NCBI GenBank assembly: GCA_030698375.1
Contig: JAUYLL010000123.1
Location: 39,219 to 103,218, forward strand
Length of the DNA stretch: 64,000 nt
Source: Nocardioides sp.
GTDB taxonomy: Bacteria > Actinomycetota > Actinomycetes > Propionibacteriales > Nocardioidaceae
Reading direction: 5' to 3'
Below are positions 25,245 through 34,232 of this stretch, piece by piece (the stretch's first letter is position 1; every line of letters starts with the position of its first letter). The position numbers and the translations under genes are program-made. Below the pieces are notes generated by a model. It was not told where the DNA came from and did no database searches. It saw only the letters and a program-made list of their open reading frames with translations.

Positions 25245-26975
25245 TCAGTGCGGGTGACGCGGCCGGACCCGGGCCTCGTCGGCCTCCTGGTCGGTCAGCG
25301 CCTGCTGGCTGCGGCGCTCGGCCTCGACCCGGCGCAGGTAGTGGTCGACCTCGTCCTCCACGCGCTCGCCGTCCCAGCCGAGCTCGCCGGCCATGAGCGC
25401 GGCGACGGCCGGCGCGGCCTGCACCCCGCGGTCGAAGGTCTCCATGGAGATCCGGGTGCGGCGGACCAGCACGTCGTCGAGGTGCTGGGCGCCCTCGTGG
25501 GTGACGGCGTAGACCACCTCGGCGGCGAGGTAGTCCTCGGCTCCGTCCAGCGGCGCGGCGAGCTCGGGCCGGGCGGCCACCAGGGCGACGAGGTCGTCGA
25601 CGAGGGTGCCGAAGCGACCCAGCAGGTGATCGACACGGCTGATGTGGATGCCCATCCGCCGAGCGAGGGAGACCCGCTGGTTGACCCGCGCCTCGTAGCC
25701 GTCGGCACCCAGGAGCGGCACCCGGTCGGTGATGGAGTCGCGCACCTCCCCCGTCCCCGTCGCGCGCAGCGAGTGCGCCGCGGCGTCGATGGCGTCGCGC
25801 CCCATCACCCGGTACGTCGTGAGCTTCCCGCCCGCGATCATCACCAGGCCGGGCACCGGGGTGACCACGGTGTGCTCGCGGGAGATCTTCGACGTCGCCT
25901 CGGACTCGCCGGTCAGCAGCGGGCGGAGGCCGGCGTACACGCCCTCAACGTCGTCGTGGTCCAGCGGTTCGCGGAGGATCGTGTTGACGGTCTCCAGGAC
26001 GTAGTCGATGTCGGCCTTCGACGCGGCGGGGTGGGCCTTGTCGAGGTCCCACGGGGTGTCGGTGGTGCCGATGATCCAGTGCCGGCCCCAGGGGATGACG
26101 AAGAGCACCGAGGCAGCCGTCCGGGTGATGAACCCAGCGTCGGAGCGGATCCGGTCGCGTGGCACCACGACGTGGATGCCCTTGCTGGCCTGGACGTGCA
26201 GCGCACCGCGACCCCCGACCATCTCCTGGATCTCGTCCGTCCAGACACCGGCGGCGTTGACCACCACCCGCGCGCGCACCTCGAGGTCGCGGCCGGACTC
26301 CAGGTCGCGGGCCCGCACCCCCACCACGCGCTCGCCCTCGCGCAGGAAGCCGACCACCCGGGTGCGGGTGGCGACGTGGGCGCCGTGGTGGGCCGCCGTA
26401 CGGGCGATGGTGAGCACCAGGCGGGCGTCGTCGACCTGCGCGTCGTAGTACCGGATCGCTCCGGTGAGGTCATCGGTGCGCAGGTCCGGGGCGGTGCGCG
26501 CGACCTGGCGGCGCAGCAGGTGGCGGTGCTTGGGGACCCCCATCGGGTACTTCCCGGCCATCGCCATCGCGTCGTAGAGCGCGAGGCCCGCGCCGACGTA
26601 GGGCCGCTCGAGCGCGGAACGCAGGGGGTAGAGGAACGGCACCGGCCGGACCAGGTGCGGCGCGAGGCGGGTGAGCAGCAGCCCCCGCTCCTCCAGCGCC
26701 TCCCGCACCAGCCCGAAGTCGAACATCTCGAGGTAGCGCAGCCCCCCGTGCACCAGCTTGCTGCTCCACCCGCTGGTGCCCGAGGCGAGGTCGCGCTGCT
26801 CGATCAGCCCTGTGGACAGTCCGCGGGTGACCGCGTCCAGCGCGGTGCCGGCCCCGACCACGCCGCCCCCGACCACGAGGACGTCCAGCTCCGCACCCGG
26901 CAGGTCGGTCGCGGCAAGGGCATCGAGGGCGCCCTCCCGCGCCTGCGCGCTCAACCGTGCGGAACCGGGCGTCAC
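25245..26975 (-). CDS. glpD: Glycerol-3-phosphate dehydrogenase, FAD-dependent
   Basis: A 576-residue membrane-associated flavoprotein that oxidises glycerol-3-phosphate to dihydroxyacetone phosphate, passing electrons to the quinone pool. It has the N-terminal FAD motif 'DVLVVGGGVVGAGTALDA', the family pattern 'IEQRDLASGTSGWSSKLVHG', 'GLRYLEMFDFGLVREALEE', 'IPWGRHWIIGTTDTPWD' and 'GKLTTYRVMGRDAIDAA'; a C-terminal DAO_C domain follows. The length is normal. The GTG at 26975 overlaps the guaB3 stop as GTGA, so this lipid-precursor enzyme is translationally coupled to a purine gene, which is unusual in function but tight in sequence. Confidence 0.95.
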   Translation of the reverse strand: MTPGSARLSAQAREGALDALAATDLPGAELDVLVVGGGVVGAGTALDAVTRGLSTGLIEQRDLASGTSGWSSKLVHGGLRYLEMFDFGLVREALEERGLLLTRLAPHLVRPVPFLYPLRSALERPYVGAGLALYDAMAMAGKYPMGVPKHRHLLRRQVARTAPDLRTDDLTGAIRYYDAQVDDARLVLTIARTAAHHGAHVATRTRVVGFLREGERVVGVRARDLESGRDLEVRARVVVNAAGVWTDEIQEMVGGRGALHVQASKGIHVVVPRDRIRSDAGFITRTAASVLFVIPWGRHWIIGTTDTPWDLDKAHPAASKADIDYVLETVNTILREPLDHDDVEGVYAGLRPLLTGESEATSKISREHTVVTPVPGLVMIAGGKLTTYRVMGRDAIDAAAHSLRATGTGEVRDSITDRVPLLGADGYEARVNQRVSLARRMGIHISRVDHLLGRFGTLVDDLVALVAARPELAAPLDGAEDYLAAEVVYAVTHEGAQHLDDVLVRRTRISMETFDRGVQAAPAVAALMAGELGWDGERVEDEVDHYLRRVEAERRSQQALTDQEADEARVRPRHPH

Positions 26976-28078
26976 TGGACGACGACCTCCACGCGCTGGA
27001 ACTCCTTGAGCTCGGTGTAGCCCGTGGTCGCCATCGAGCGGCGCAGGGCGCCGACGATGTTCATCGTGCCGTCGGCGACGCGGGAGGGACCGAAGAGGAT
27101 CTCCTCGAGCGAGCCCACGGTGCCGAACTCGACGCGCTGGCCGCGCGGGAGCTCGGGGTGCCAGGCCTCGGAGCCCCAGTGGAAGCCGCGGCCGGGAGCC
27201 TCGGTGGCCCGGGCCAGCGGGGAGCCGACCATCACCGCGTCGGCACCGCAGGCGATCGCCTTCGCGACGTCACCCGACCGCCCGATGGAGCCGTCGGCGA
27301 TCACGTGGACGTAGCGACCCTGGGACTCGTCGAGGTAGTCGCGGCGCGCGGCGGCCACGTCGGCCACGGCCGAGGCCATCGGCACCGCGAGGCCGAGGAC
27401 GGTGCGGGTGGTGTGGGCGGCGCCGCCGCCGAACCCGACCAGCACCCCGGCCGCGCCGGTGCGCATCAGATGCAGGGCCGCCTGGTACGTCGCGCACCCC
27501 CCGACGATCACCGGCACGTCGAGCTCGTAGATGAACTCCTTGAGGTTCAACGGCTCCGACTGGCTCGACACGTGCTCGGCCGAGACGGTGGTGCCGCGGA
27601 TGACGAACATGTCGACGCCTGCGTCGACGACGACCTTGGCGAACTCCTTGGTGCGCTGCGGCGACAGCGAGGCCGCGACGGTGACGCCCGAGGCGCGCAC
27701 CTGCTCCAGGCGCGCGGTGATCAGCTCGGGCTTGATCGGCTCGGCGTAGATCTCCTGGAGGCGACCGGTGGCTGCGGGGCCCTGCAGGGCAGCGACCTCG
27801 GCAAGCAGGTCGGTCGGGTCGTCGTACCGGGTCCAGAGGCCCTCGAGGTCGAGGACCCCCAGCCCCCCGTGGTGGCCCATCGCGACGACGGTCTCCGGCG
27901 ACATCACCGAGTCCATCGGCGCCGCCATGATCGGCAGCTCGAAGCGGTAGGCGTCGATCTGCCAGGCGACGCTGACCTCCTCGGGGTCGCGGGTGCGCCG
28001 GCTCGGCACGATCGCGATGTCGTCGAAGGCGTAGGCGCGTCGTCCGCGCTTGGCACGGCCGATCTCGATCTCGGTCAC
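26972..28078 (-). CDS. guaB3: GuaB3 family IMP dehydrogenase-related protein
   Basis: A 368-residue protein of the GuaB3 family, related to IMP dehydrogenase but lacking CBS domains. It starts 'MTEIEIGRAKRGRRAYAFDD', a GuaB3 hallmark, with 'MAAPMDSVMSPETVVAMGHHGG' and 'VIADGSIGRSGDVAKAIACGADAVM'. At the catalytic loop, where GuaB has 'GSICTTR', this protein reads 'GAAHTTR', so the Cys that forms the covalent XMP intermediate is replaced by His. The GTG at 28078 has GAGGA upstream. It lies 49 bases after guaB and overlaps glpD. Whether it is catalytic, regulatory or acts in another reaction is open. Confidence 0.92.
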   Translation of the reverse strand: MTEIEIGRAKRGRRAYAFDDIAIVPSRRTRDPEEVSVAWQIDAYRFELPIMAAPMDSVMSPETVVAMGHHGGLGVLDLEGLWTRYDDPTDLLAEVAALQGPAATGRLQEIYAEPIKPELITARLEQVRASGVTVAASLSPQRTKEFAKVVVDAGVDMFVIRGTTVSAEHVSSQSEPLNLKEFIYELDVPVIVGGCATYQAALHLMRTGAAGVLVGFGGGAAHTTRTVLGLAVPMASAVADVAAARRDYLDESQGRYVHVIADGSIGRSGDVAKAIACGADAVMVGSPLARATEAPGRGFHWGSEAWHPELPRGQRVEFGTVGSLEEILFGPSRVADGTMNIVGALRRSMATTGYTELKEFQRVEVVVQ

Positions 28079-28127
28079 GGTGGTCCTCGGTTCTCGTTCG
28101 GCACCAACGGCGGCGGCCCGGGTGGGC

Positions 28128-29705
<1,578 letters not shown>

Positions 29706-29733
29706 CTAACGATGCACCGCCGGCCCGCTCCGC

Positions 29734-30789
29734 TCAGACCGGTGCCGAGACCACCTCGGCGGCCGCGCCGCCGACCGTGACCGGGTCGCCCGCGGTCGGG
29801 ACCGGCAGGTCCGCGATCCCCACGAGCGCAGTGAGCGCGTCGCCGGCCATCCGGACCCGCACCGTCAGGCCCAGCCCGGTCACCAGCGCGAGCATCCCCG
29901 GGTTGTCGGCCTGTCCGCGCAGGAGCACCCCGCGGTAACCCTCGCGCGCCAGCATGCGTGTCGCCGCGTGCACCAGACGGGTCCCCACGCCACGGCCCTG
30001 CCAGGCGTCCTCCACCAGCACCGAGAGCTCCGGGGTCGTCCCCCCGCCACGGCGGGCAACGGTGGCGAGGCCCACGACCTCCTCCCCTGCCATCGCCAGC
30101 ACCGACTCCCCGTCGAGGCCGACCAGCCGGCGGGCCAGCCGCTCGTTGAGCCGCAGCAGGGGCACGCCGAAGCGGTGGTAAACCGTCGCCGCCGAGCATC
30201 GGGCGTGCATACGCTGGAGGGCGACGTGGTCCCCGACCCGGCCCGGACGCACCTGCACCGCGGCCTGCGGGTCCGGCACCGCGCCGCACTCGGACCCCGC
30301 ACCGGCGACGGCCTCGGCGAGCTCGGCGAACGCCGCCGCCCGGGCGTGCTCGGTGGGCGTGAAGGGCGCCGTACGCCGGACCACGACGCGGCGGCCCACC
30401 ACCTCGAGGGCGAGGCTGTGCTCCAGCGACTCCGGCCCGTCGGTGCTCACGGTCCCCTCGAGGAGGTGGGCCAGCACCTCCTCGACCGGGATCTCGGCCG
30501 CGTGCACCTGGCGCACGGCCTGCAGGTAGCGCGTCGGCGCGTCGGTCAGCGAGTGGTCAGAGGCGTCGCAAACGGCGACGTCGCGGCCTCCGGCCTCCTC
30601 CACCAGGCCGGCGACGTCACGCATCCGCCAGCCCCCCGGCGTGGCCAGCACGAGCTCATCGGTCACGCCGCCGACGTCGGGGAAGATCTGCAGGGCCAGG
30701 ATGTTGACCTCGCGCTCACCGCAGCACTGCGCCAACCGCGCCAGTGCTCCGGGCCGGTCGGCAAGGGTCGTCCGCACTCTCCACAACAT
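29734..30789 (-). CDS. ACT-domain/GNAT fusion protein
   Basis: A 351-residue two-domain protein. Residues 1-80 resemble an ACT amino-acid-sensing domain ('LWRVRTTLADRPGALARLAQ', 'VNILALQIFPDVGGVTDELV'). Residues about 180-330 are a GNAT acetyltransferase with 'QVRPGRVGDHVALQRMHARCS', 'VGLATVARRG' and the acetyl-CoA loop 'LVEDAWQGRGVGTRLVHAATR'. Fusion suggests acetylation of a protein or small molecule under amino-acid control, as known for mycobacterial lysine acetyltransferases with regulatory domains, but the substrate is unknown. The ATG at 30789 has GGGAGG 5-6 bases upstream. The gap to guaB is 67 bases; the two could be co-transcribed, with this gene first. Confidence 0.82.
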   Translation of the reverse strand: MLWRVRTTLADRPGALARLAQCCGEREVNILALQIFPDVGGVTDELVLATPGGWRMRDVAGLVEEAGGRDVAVCDASDHSLTDAPTRYLQAVRQVHAAEIPVEEVLAHLLEGTVSTDGPESLEHSLALEVVGRRVVVRRTAPFTPTEHARAAAFAELAEAVAGAGSECGAVPDPQAAVQVRPGRVGDHVALQRMHARCSAATVYHRFGVPLLRLNERLARRLVGLDGESVLAMAGEEVVGLATVARRGGGTTPELSVLVEDAWQGRGVGTRLVHAATRMLAREGYRGVLLRGQADNPGMLALVTGLGLTVRVRMAGDALTALVGIADLPVPTAGDPVTVGGAAAEVVSAPV

Positions 30790-30929
30790 GGGTCCCTCCC
30801 AGGATCCTCGTCCGGTCGCCCATCGCGCGCCGTTGCGCCCGACCGGGGAAGGACCACTGTGCGCCGGCCGCGTTCCGCGAAGGGGTCCGAGGTGTTTCGA
30901 CCAGGAAAAGCCACGGAGGTGCGGCCTGC

Positions 30930-31361
30930 TCAGGTCAGTGGGTCGACCCGCTGGAGTCCCTCGAAGCGGGCGAAACCGCGGTCGCGCGTCACGAGCCGCG
31001 CTCCCGCCTCCAGGGCGATCGCGGCGAAGTAGGCGTCCGGGACGTCGTTGCCGCGCAACCGGTGGTCGGCGACCAGGCCGCTGAAGAGCTGCCAGTGGCG
31101 CGCGCCCGGCCGGACGACGCGCACCCCCGGAACGGCGAGCAGCGTGTCGGCGAAGTCGACGGCCGCGCCCGGAGGCGTGGGCTCGGCGAAGACCCGCGGA
31201 TGGGTGGCGATCCGGATCGTGGCCGCGAGCGCCAGCTCGCTCAGCCCCAATGCCTCGGTGCCGCTGAGCGCCCGCTCGAGCCAGCCGCGGACCTGCTCGG
31301 CGGTCCCGGAGGCGTCCGGTCGCAGGGCGCTCAACAGGACGTCGGCATCAGGGAGCAGCAT
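30930..31361 (-). CDS. PIN-domain toxin, VapC family
   Basis: A 143-residue PIN-domain ribonuclease, the toxin of a VapBC pair. It starts 'MLLPDADVLLSALRPDASG' with the first acidic metal ligand, continues 'GTEALGLSELALAATIRIATHPR' with a conserved Glu, and has 'LRGNDVPDAYFAAIALEAGARLVTRDRGFARFEGL', which supplies the remaining Asp residues: 'DAYFAA' and 'TRDRGF'. VapC enzymes typically cut tRNA or rRNA. The ATG at 31361 lies inside the antitoxin gene and overlaps it by 14 bases, the usual order (antitoxin first). The target RNA cannot be inferred. Confidence 0.88.
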   Translation of the reverse strand: MLLPDADVLLSALRPDASGTAEQVRGWLERALSGTEALGLSELALAATIRIATHPRVFAEPTPPGAAVDFADTLLAVPGVRVVRPGARHWQLFSGLVADHRLRGNDVPDAYFAAIALEAGARLVTRDRGFARFEGLQRVDPLT

Positions 31362-31605
31362 GCGGGGCCTCGTCCTCCAGGAGGCGGGCCAGGGCGTCGG
31401 AGTCATCGAGGTCGACCCCGGGCAGCAGGCCCGGCGTCGTGGGCCGGAAGACCGGGAGTACGGCGGGGGCGCTCGGCGCGACCTGCTCGTCCAGGTGTGC
31501 CCGGAGCGCGTCCTCCAGCACCGATCCGAGGCTCGTGCGGGTCTCGGCAGCCCGCACCTTGGCACGGGCCAGGAGCTCGTCGTCGATGGTCACGGTGGTC
31601 CGCAT
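31348..31605 (-). CDS. Ribbon-helix-helix antitoxin, VapB type
   Basis: An 85-residue protein whose N-terminus 'MRTTVTIDDELLARAKVRAAETRTSLGSVLEDALRAHL' (shown here only as its known ribbon-helix-helix pattern) fits the Arc/MetJ fold of VapB antitoxins, which bind their own promoter. The C-terminal ~35 residues, Pro-rich then acidic ('LDDSDALARLLEDEAP'), would wrap the toxin. The ATG at 31605 has GGAG 4 bases upstream. A 14-base overlap with the toxin gene supports coupled synthesis. No obvious inverted repeat is seen in the 87 bases separating it from the divergent HNH gene. Confidence 0.87.
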   Translation of the reverse strand: MRTTVTIDDELLARAKVRAAETRTSLGSVLEDALRAHLDEQVAPSAPAVLPVFRPTTPGLLPGVDLDDSDALARLLEDEAPHAAP

Positions 31606-31692
31606 GGCTCCACCGTACTCCTCTGCGTCATTACATCAGCACCTGCGCATCATGATGCCGAGCTGTCGGTGGCGACCCCTAGTGTCCTGACC

Positions 31693-32964
31693 ATGACGGA
31701 GACAGCGGGGGTGCGGGGCGAGGCACCGCCCCTGCTCGCCCGCGCCGCGGAGATCGCCGCAGCGGTGGCCGACGCGGCCGGTCTCAACCCGCTCTACCTG
31801 TCGGCGCGGGAGAAGGAGGAGCTGCTGCTCGAGCTCTCTTCCTCCGTCGACCGGCTCGAGGCGCTGCGGATGCAGGTCCTCGCGGTGGCCGACGACGTCG
31901 CCGCCGAGCACGGCGCCCGCTCGGCCGGCCGGTGGGTCGCGCACCTCCGGCGGGACCGGGCCGCCAAGCACGCGAACGCCGAGCAGCTCGGCGCCGCGCT
32001 CGACCGACGTCACCCGCGGGTCGGCGAGGCCGCCCGCGCCGGGCGGGTCACCCTCGAGCAGGCACGGGTGATCGTCCGGGCGCTCGACAAGGTCGGTGAC
32101 GCCGCCTCGCCTGAGCTGCAGGAGCGCGCGACCGAGCACCTCCTCGGCCTTGCCGACGAGTGGGAGCCGCTCGCGCTGGCACGGCTGGCGGACCGGGTCT
32201 GGGAGGCACTGGCACCCGACGAGCACGAGGATCGCGAGCGCAAGCTCGTCGAGGCCGAGCTCGCGCGGGCAGAGGCACAGACCCGGCTGAGCATCCGCAC
32301 CTGCTCCGACGGCACGGCCGACATCCGCGCCCGGGTGCCGGCCGCGACGGCGTCCCGCCTGCGGACCTACCTCGAGGCGTTCTCCACGCCTCGGCGCGAC
32401 CACCTCGCCGACGGGCGCCCGGCACCAGGTCTCCCCGGCGCGGGGAGCGTGCTGCACGCCCAGAGGCTCGGCGAGGCCTTCTGCTCGCTGCTCGAGGTGC
32501 TCGACCCCGCCACCCTGCCCGTCCACGGCGGTGCCGCGACCACGGTCACAGTCACGATCCCGTTCCACGACCTGCGGGCGAGCACAGGCGTCGGGGCCCT
32601 CGACGACGGCACGCCCGTGCCCGTCGGGGAGGTACGCCGACTGGCATGCACCGCCGGGATCGTCCCAGCCGTCCTCGGTGGGCGGAGCGAGGTGCTCGAC
32701 CTCGGCCGGTCGCGCCGACTGTTCTCCCCCGCGCAGCGCAAGGCGCTCGCGATCGCCCACCCTGCCTGCCAGGCCGCGGGGTGTGACATCCCTGGCCGCT
32801 GGTGCGAGGCCCACCACGCCGCGGAGCCGTGGTCGGCCGGAGGCCGCACCGACCTCGCCGACGCCGAGTTGCTCTGTCGGCGTCACCACCGCCTCGCGCA
32901 CGACGACCGGTACGACGCGCGCCGACGTACCGACGGCAGCGTCCGGTTCCACCGGCGGACCTAG
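31693..32964 (+). CDS. DUF222 and HNH-endonuclease domain protein (13E12-repeat type)
   Basis: A 423-residue protein with an N-terminal DUF222 helical region ('LLLELSSSVDRLEALRMQVLAVADDVA', given as pattern only in part) followed by a C-terminal HNH motif: 'CDIPGRWCEAHHAAEPWS' with 'LCRRHHRLAHD'. These DUF222-HNH proteins occur in many copies in Nocardioides and mycobacteria and are sometimes called 13E12 repeats; their role is not settled, and some act as nicking or homing-like nucleases. The ATG at 31693 follows TGACC; no clear Shine-Dalgarno sequence is seen. It stands between the VapBC pair and the copper cluster. The metal-binding His residues look intact, so it is probably not a pseudogene. 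Confidence 0.85.
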   Translation: MTETAGVRGEAPPLLARAAEIAAAVADAAGLNPLYLSAREKEELLLELSSSVDRLEALRMQVLAVADDVAAEHGARSAGRWVAHLRRDRAAKHANAEQLGAALDRRHPRVGEAARAGRVTLEQARVIVRALDKVGDAASPELQERATEHLLGLADEWEPLALARLADRVWEALAPDEHEDRERKLVEAELARAEAQTRLSIRTCSDGTADIRARVPAATASRLRTYLEAFSTPRRDHLADGRPAPGLPGAGSVLHAQRLGEAFCSLLEVLDPATLPVHGGAATTVTVTIPFHDLRASTGVGALDDGTPVPVGEVRRLACTAGIVPAVLGGRSEVLDLGRSRRLFSPAQRKALAIAHPACQAAGCDIPGRWCEAHHAAEPWSAGGRTDLADAELLCRRHHRLAHDDRYDARRRTDGSVRFHRRT

Positions 32965-33031
32965 ATTCTCCCGCGCGCGGTCAACTCGCGATTACGGGCC
33001 GTCGGCGTTCCGTCGCGCTACCGTCGGGATC

Positions 33032-33460
33032 GTGGAGTGGCTCAGGCGATGGGGGGCACGGCGCGCGCTGCTCGCCGTGCTCGTCCTGCCCGGGTTGTTC
33101 GTCATGCACGGACTGGGTGACCACGGGTCGCCAGGATCTCCCGCGCACGCCGCAGCCCCGATGCTCGCCACGGGTTCGTCCCTCGGGGAGGCGCCTGCCG
33201 CCGGGAGTGCCCCCCACCCGGGCGCGGCCGTGGTCGATCACCACACCTCGGAACACCTCGGCAACATGCACGGTGTCGCCATCGCGCTGTGCCTGGCGGT
33301 CCTGGTGCTCGTCGCGACGGCGACCACCCGGGTCGTCGCGCGAGGCTGGCCTGTCGCTGCCACCCTCGCACGAGCTCGCCCTGCCTTTGTCGACCCTGCA
33401 CGCCGGCGGCCACGACGGCGACATCCACCGCCCTATGCCTTGAGGGTGATCCGCTGCTGA
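33032..33460 (+). CDS. DUF6153-like small membrane protein of the copper cluster
   Basis: A 142-residue protein starting with GTG ('VEWLRRWGARRALLAVLVL'). It has one hydrophobic helix at about residues 12-28 followed by 'FVMHGLGDHGSPGSPAHA', a second helix at about 83-103 ('VAIALCLAVLVLVATA'), and a basic, Arg/Pro-rich tail. Between the helices are several His residues ('VDHHTSEHLGNMHG') that could bind metal. DUF6153-type proteins recur in actinobacteria beside DUF305 and copper genes. The frame has no Shine-Dalgarno sequence and the final 30 residues are of low complexity, so the exact 3' end deserves caution. It is 73 bases upstream of the DUF305 gene. Confidence 0.68.
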   Translation: MEWLRRWGARRALLAVLVLPGLFVMHGLGDHGSPGSPAHAAAPMLATGSSLGEAPAAGSAPHPGAAVVDHHTSEHLGNMHGVAIALCLAVLVLVATATTRVVARGWPVAATLARARPAFVDPARRRPRRRHPPPYALRVIRC

Positions 33461-33533
33461 GGAGGCTCGTCGTGCCCTGACGAGACACCTCATGAACAAA
33501 CAGGAACACCTGGAGAAAAGGACTGATGGAGAC

Positions 33534-34142
33534 ATGCGTAGAACTCTGATGCGGCGCGCTGTGGTGGCCTTCGCCGCCACCGCGCTGGCCGCCGGCACGC
33601 TGGTCGCGTGCAGCAGTGATGAGGACGAGCACAACGACGCCGACGTGGCGTTCGCGTCCGAGATGATCCCGCACCACGCCCAGGCCGTGCACATGGCGGC
33701 GATGGTGGACCGCAGGGGCGTCTCACCCGAGCTCCGCACGCTCGCCGCGGAGATGGCGGCGGCCCAGGAGCCCGAGATCGAGACGATGGCGGGCTGGTTG
33801 GAGGAGTGGGGCGAGGACGTCCCCTCGGTAGACGGCATGCCCATGGGCGGCATGGATCACCGCGGCATGGGTCACCGCGGCATGGGCCCCCGCGATGGAG
33901 GCCCACGGTCGATGCCCGGGATGATGTCGGGCGAGGACCTGGAGTCGCTGGCAGCCCGTCGGGGCGCGTCGTTCGAGCAGCGGTGGCTGACGATGATGAT
34001 CGAGCACCACCGGGGCGCGATCGAGATGGCGGAGATCGAGCAACAGGAGGGCAAGTACGCCCCCGCGGTCGAGCTGGCCGCGGAGATCGCCGCAACGCAG
34101 GAAGCCGAGATCGCCGAGATGGAGGCCATGCTCGAGCGCTGA
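33534..34142 (+). CDS. DUF305 family lipoprotein (ferritin-like, copper-associated)
   Basis: A 202-residue predicted lipoprotein: signal peptide 'MRRTLMRRAVVAFAATAL' and lipobox 'LVAC' place it at the outer face of the membrane. Two DUF305 repeats each have the hallmark 'EMIPHHAQAVHMAAM' and 'MMIEHHRGAIEMAEI', helices whose paired His, Met and Glu residues are thought to bind copper. Between them is a Met/Gly/His-rich linker with three 'HRGMG'-like units. I prefer the ATG at 33534 over 33492 because it begins the signal peptide, although its ribosome site is weak. It lies between the DUF6153-like gene and the CsoR-like operator/CopB gene, and is probably a copper-binding partner of the ATPase. 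Confidence 0.9.
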   Translation: MRRTLMRRAVVAFAATALAAGTLVACSSDEDEHNDADVAFASEMIPHHAQAVHMAAMVDRRGVSPELRTLAAEMAAAQEPEIETMAGWLEEWGEDVPSVDGMPMGGMDHRGMGHRGMGPRDGGPRSMPGMMSGEDLESLAARRGASFEQRWLTMMIEHHRGAIEMAEIEQQEGKYAPAVELAAEIAATQEAEIAEMEAMLER

Positions 34143-34184
34143 GCCAGCAGGTCGGAATACCTCCGGGGGGCGTAATGTTCCCCA

Positions 34185-34199
34185 TACCCCCCGGGGGTA
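34185..34199. promoter_or_regulatory. CsoR-like copper-responsive operator
   Basis: TACCCCCCGGGGGTA is a perfect palindrome around a single C. It matches the G-tract palindromes bound by CsoR-type repressors in actinobacteria, which release DNA when Cu(I) binds. It lies 34-48 bases upstream of the ATPase start at 34233. A looser copy (AATACCTCCGGGGGG) occurs about 30 bases further upstream at 34156-34170. No csoR gene is in the window. Confidence 0.75.
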
Positions 34200-34232
34200 C
34201 AGGACCTCCCCACCGAAGCGAAGGAGAGAGCC

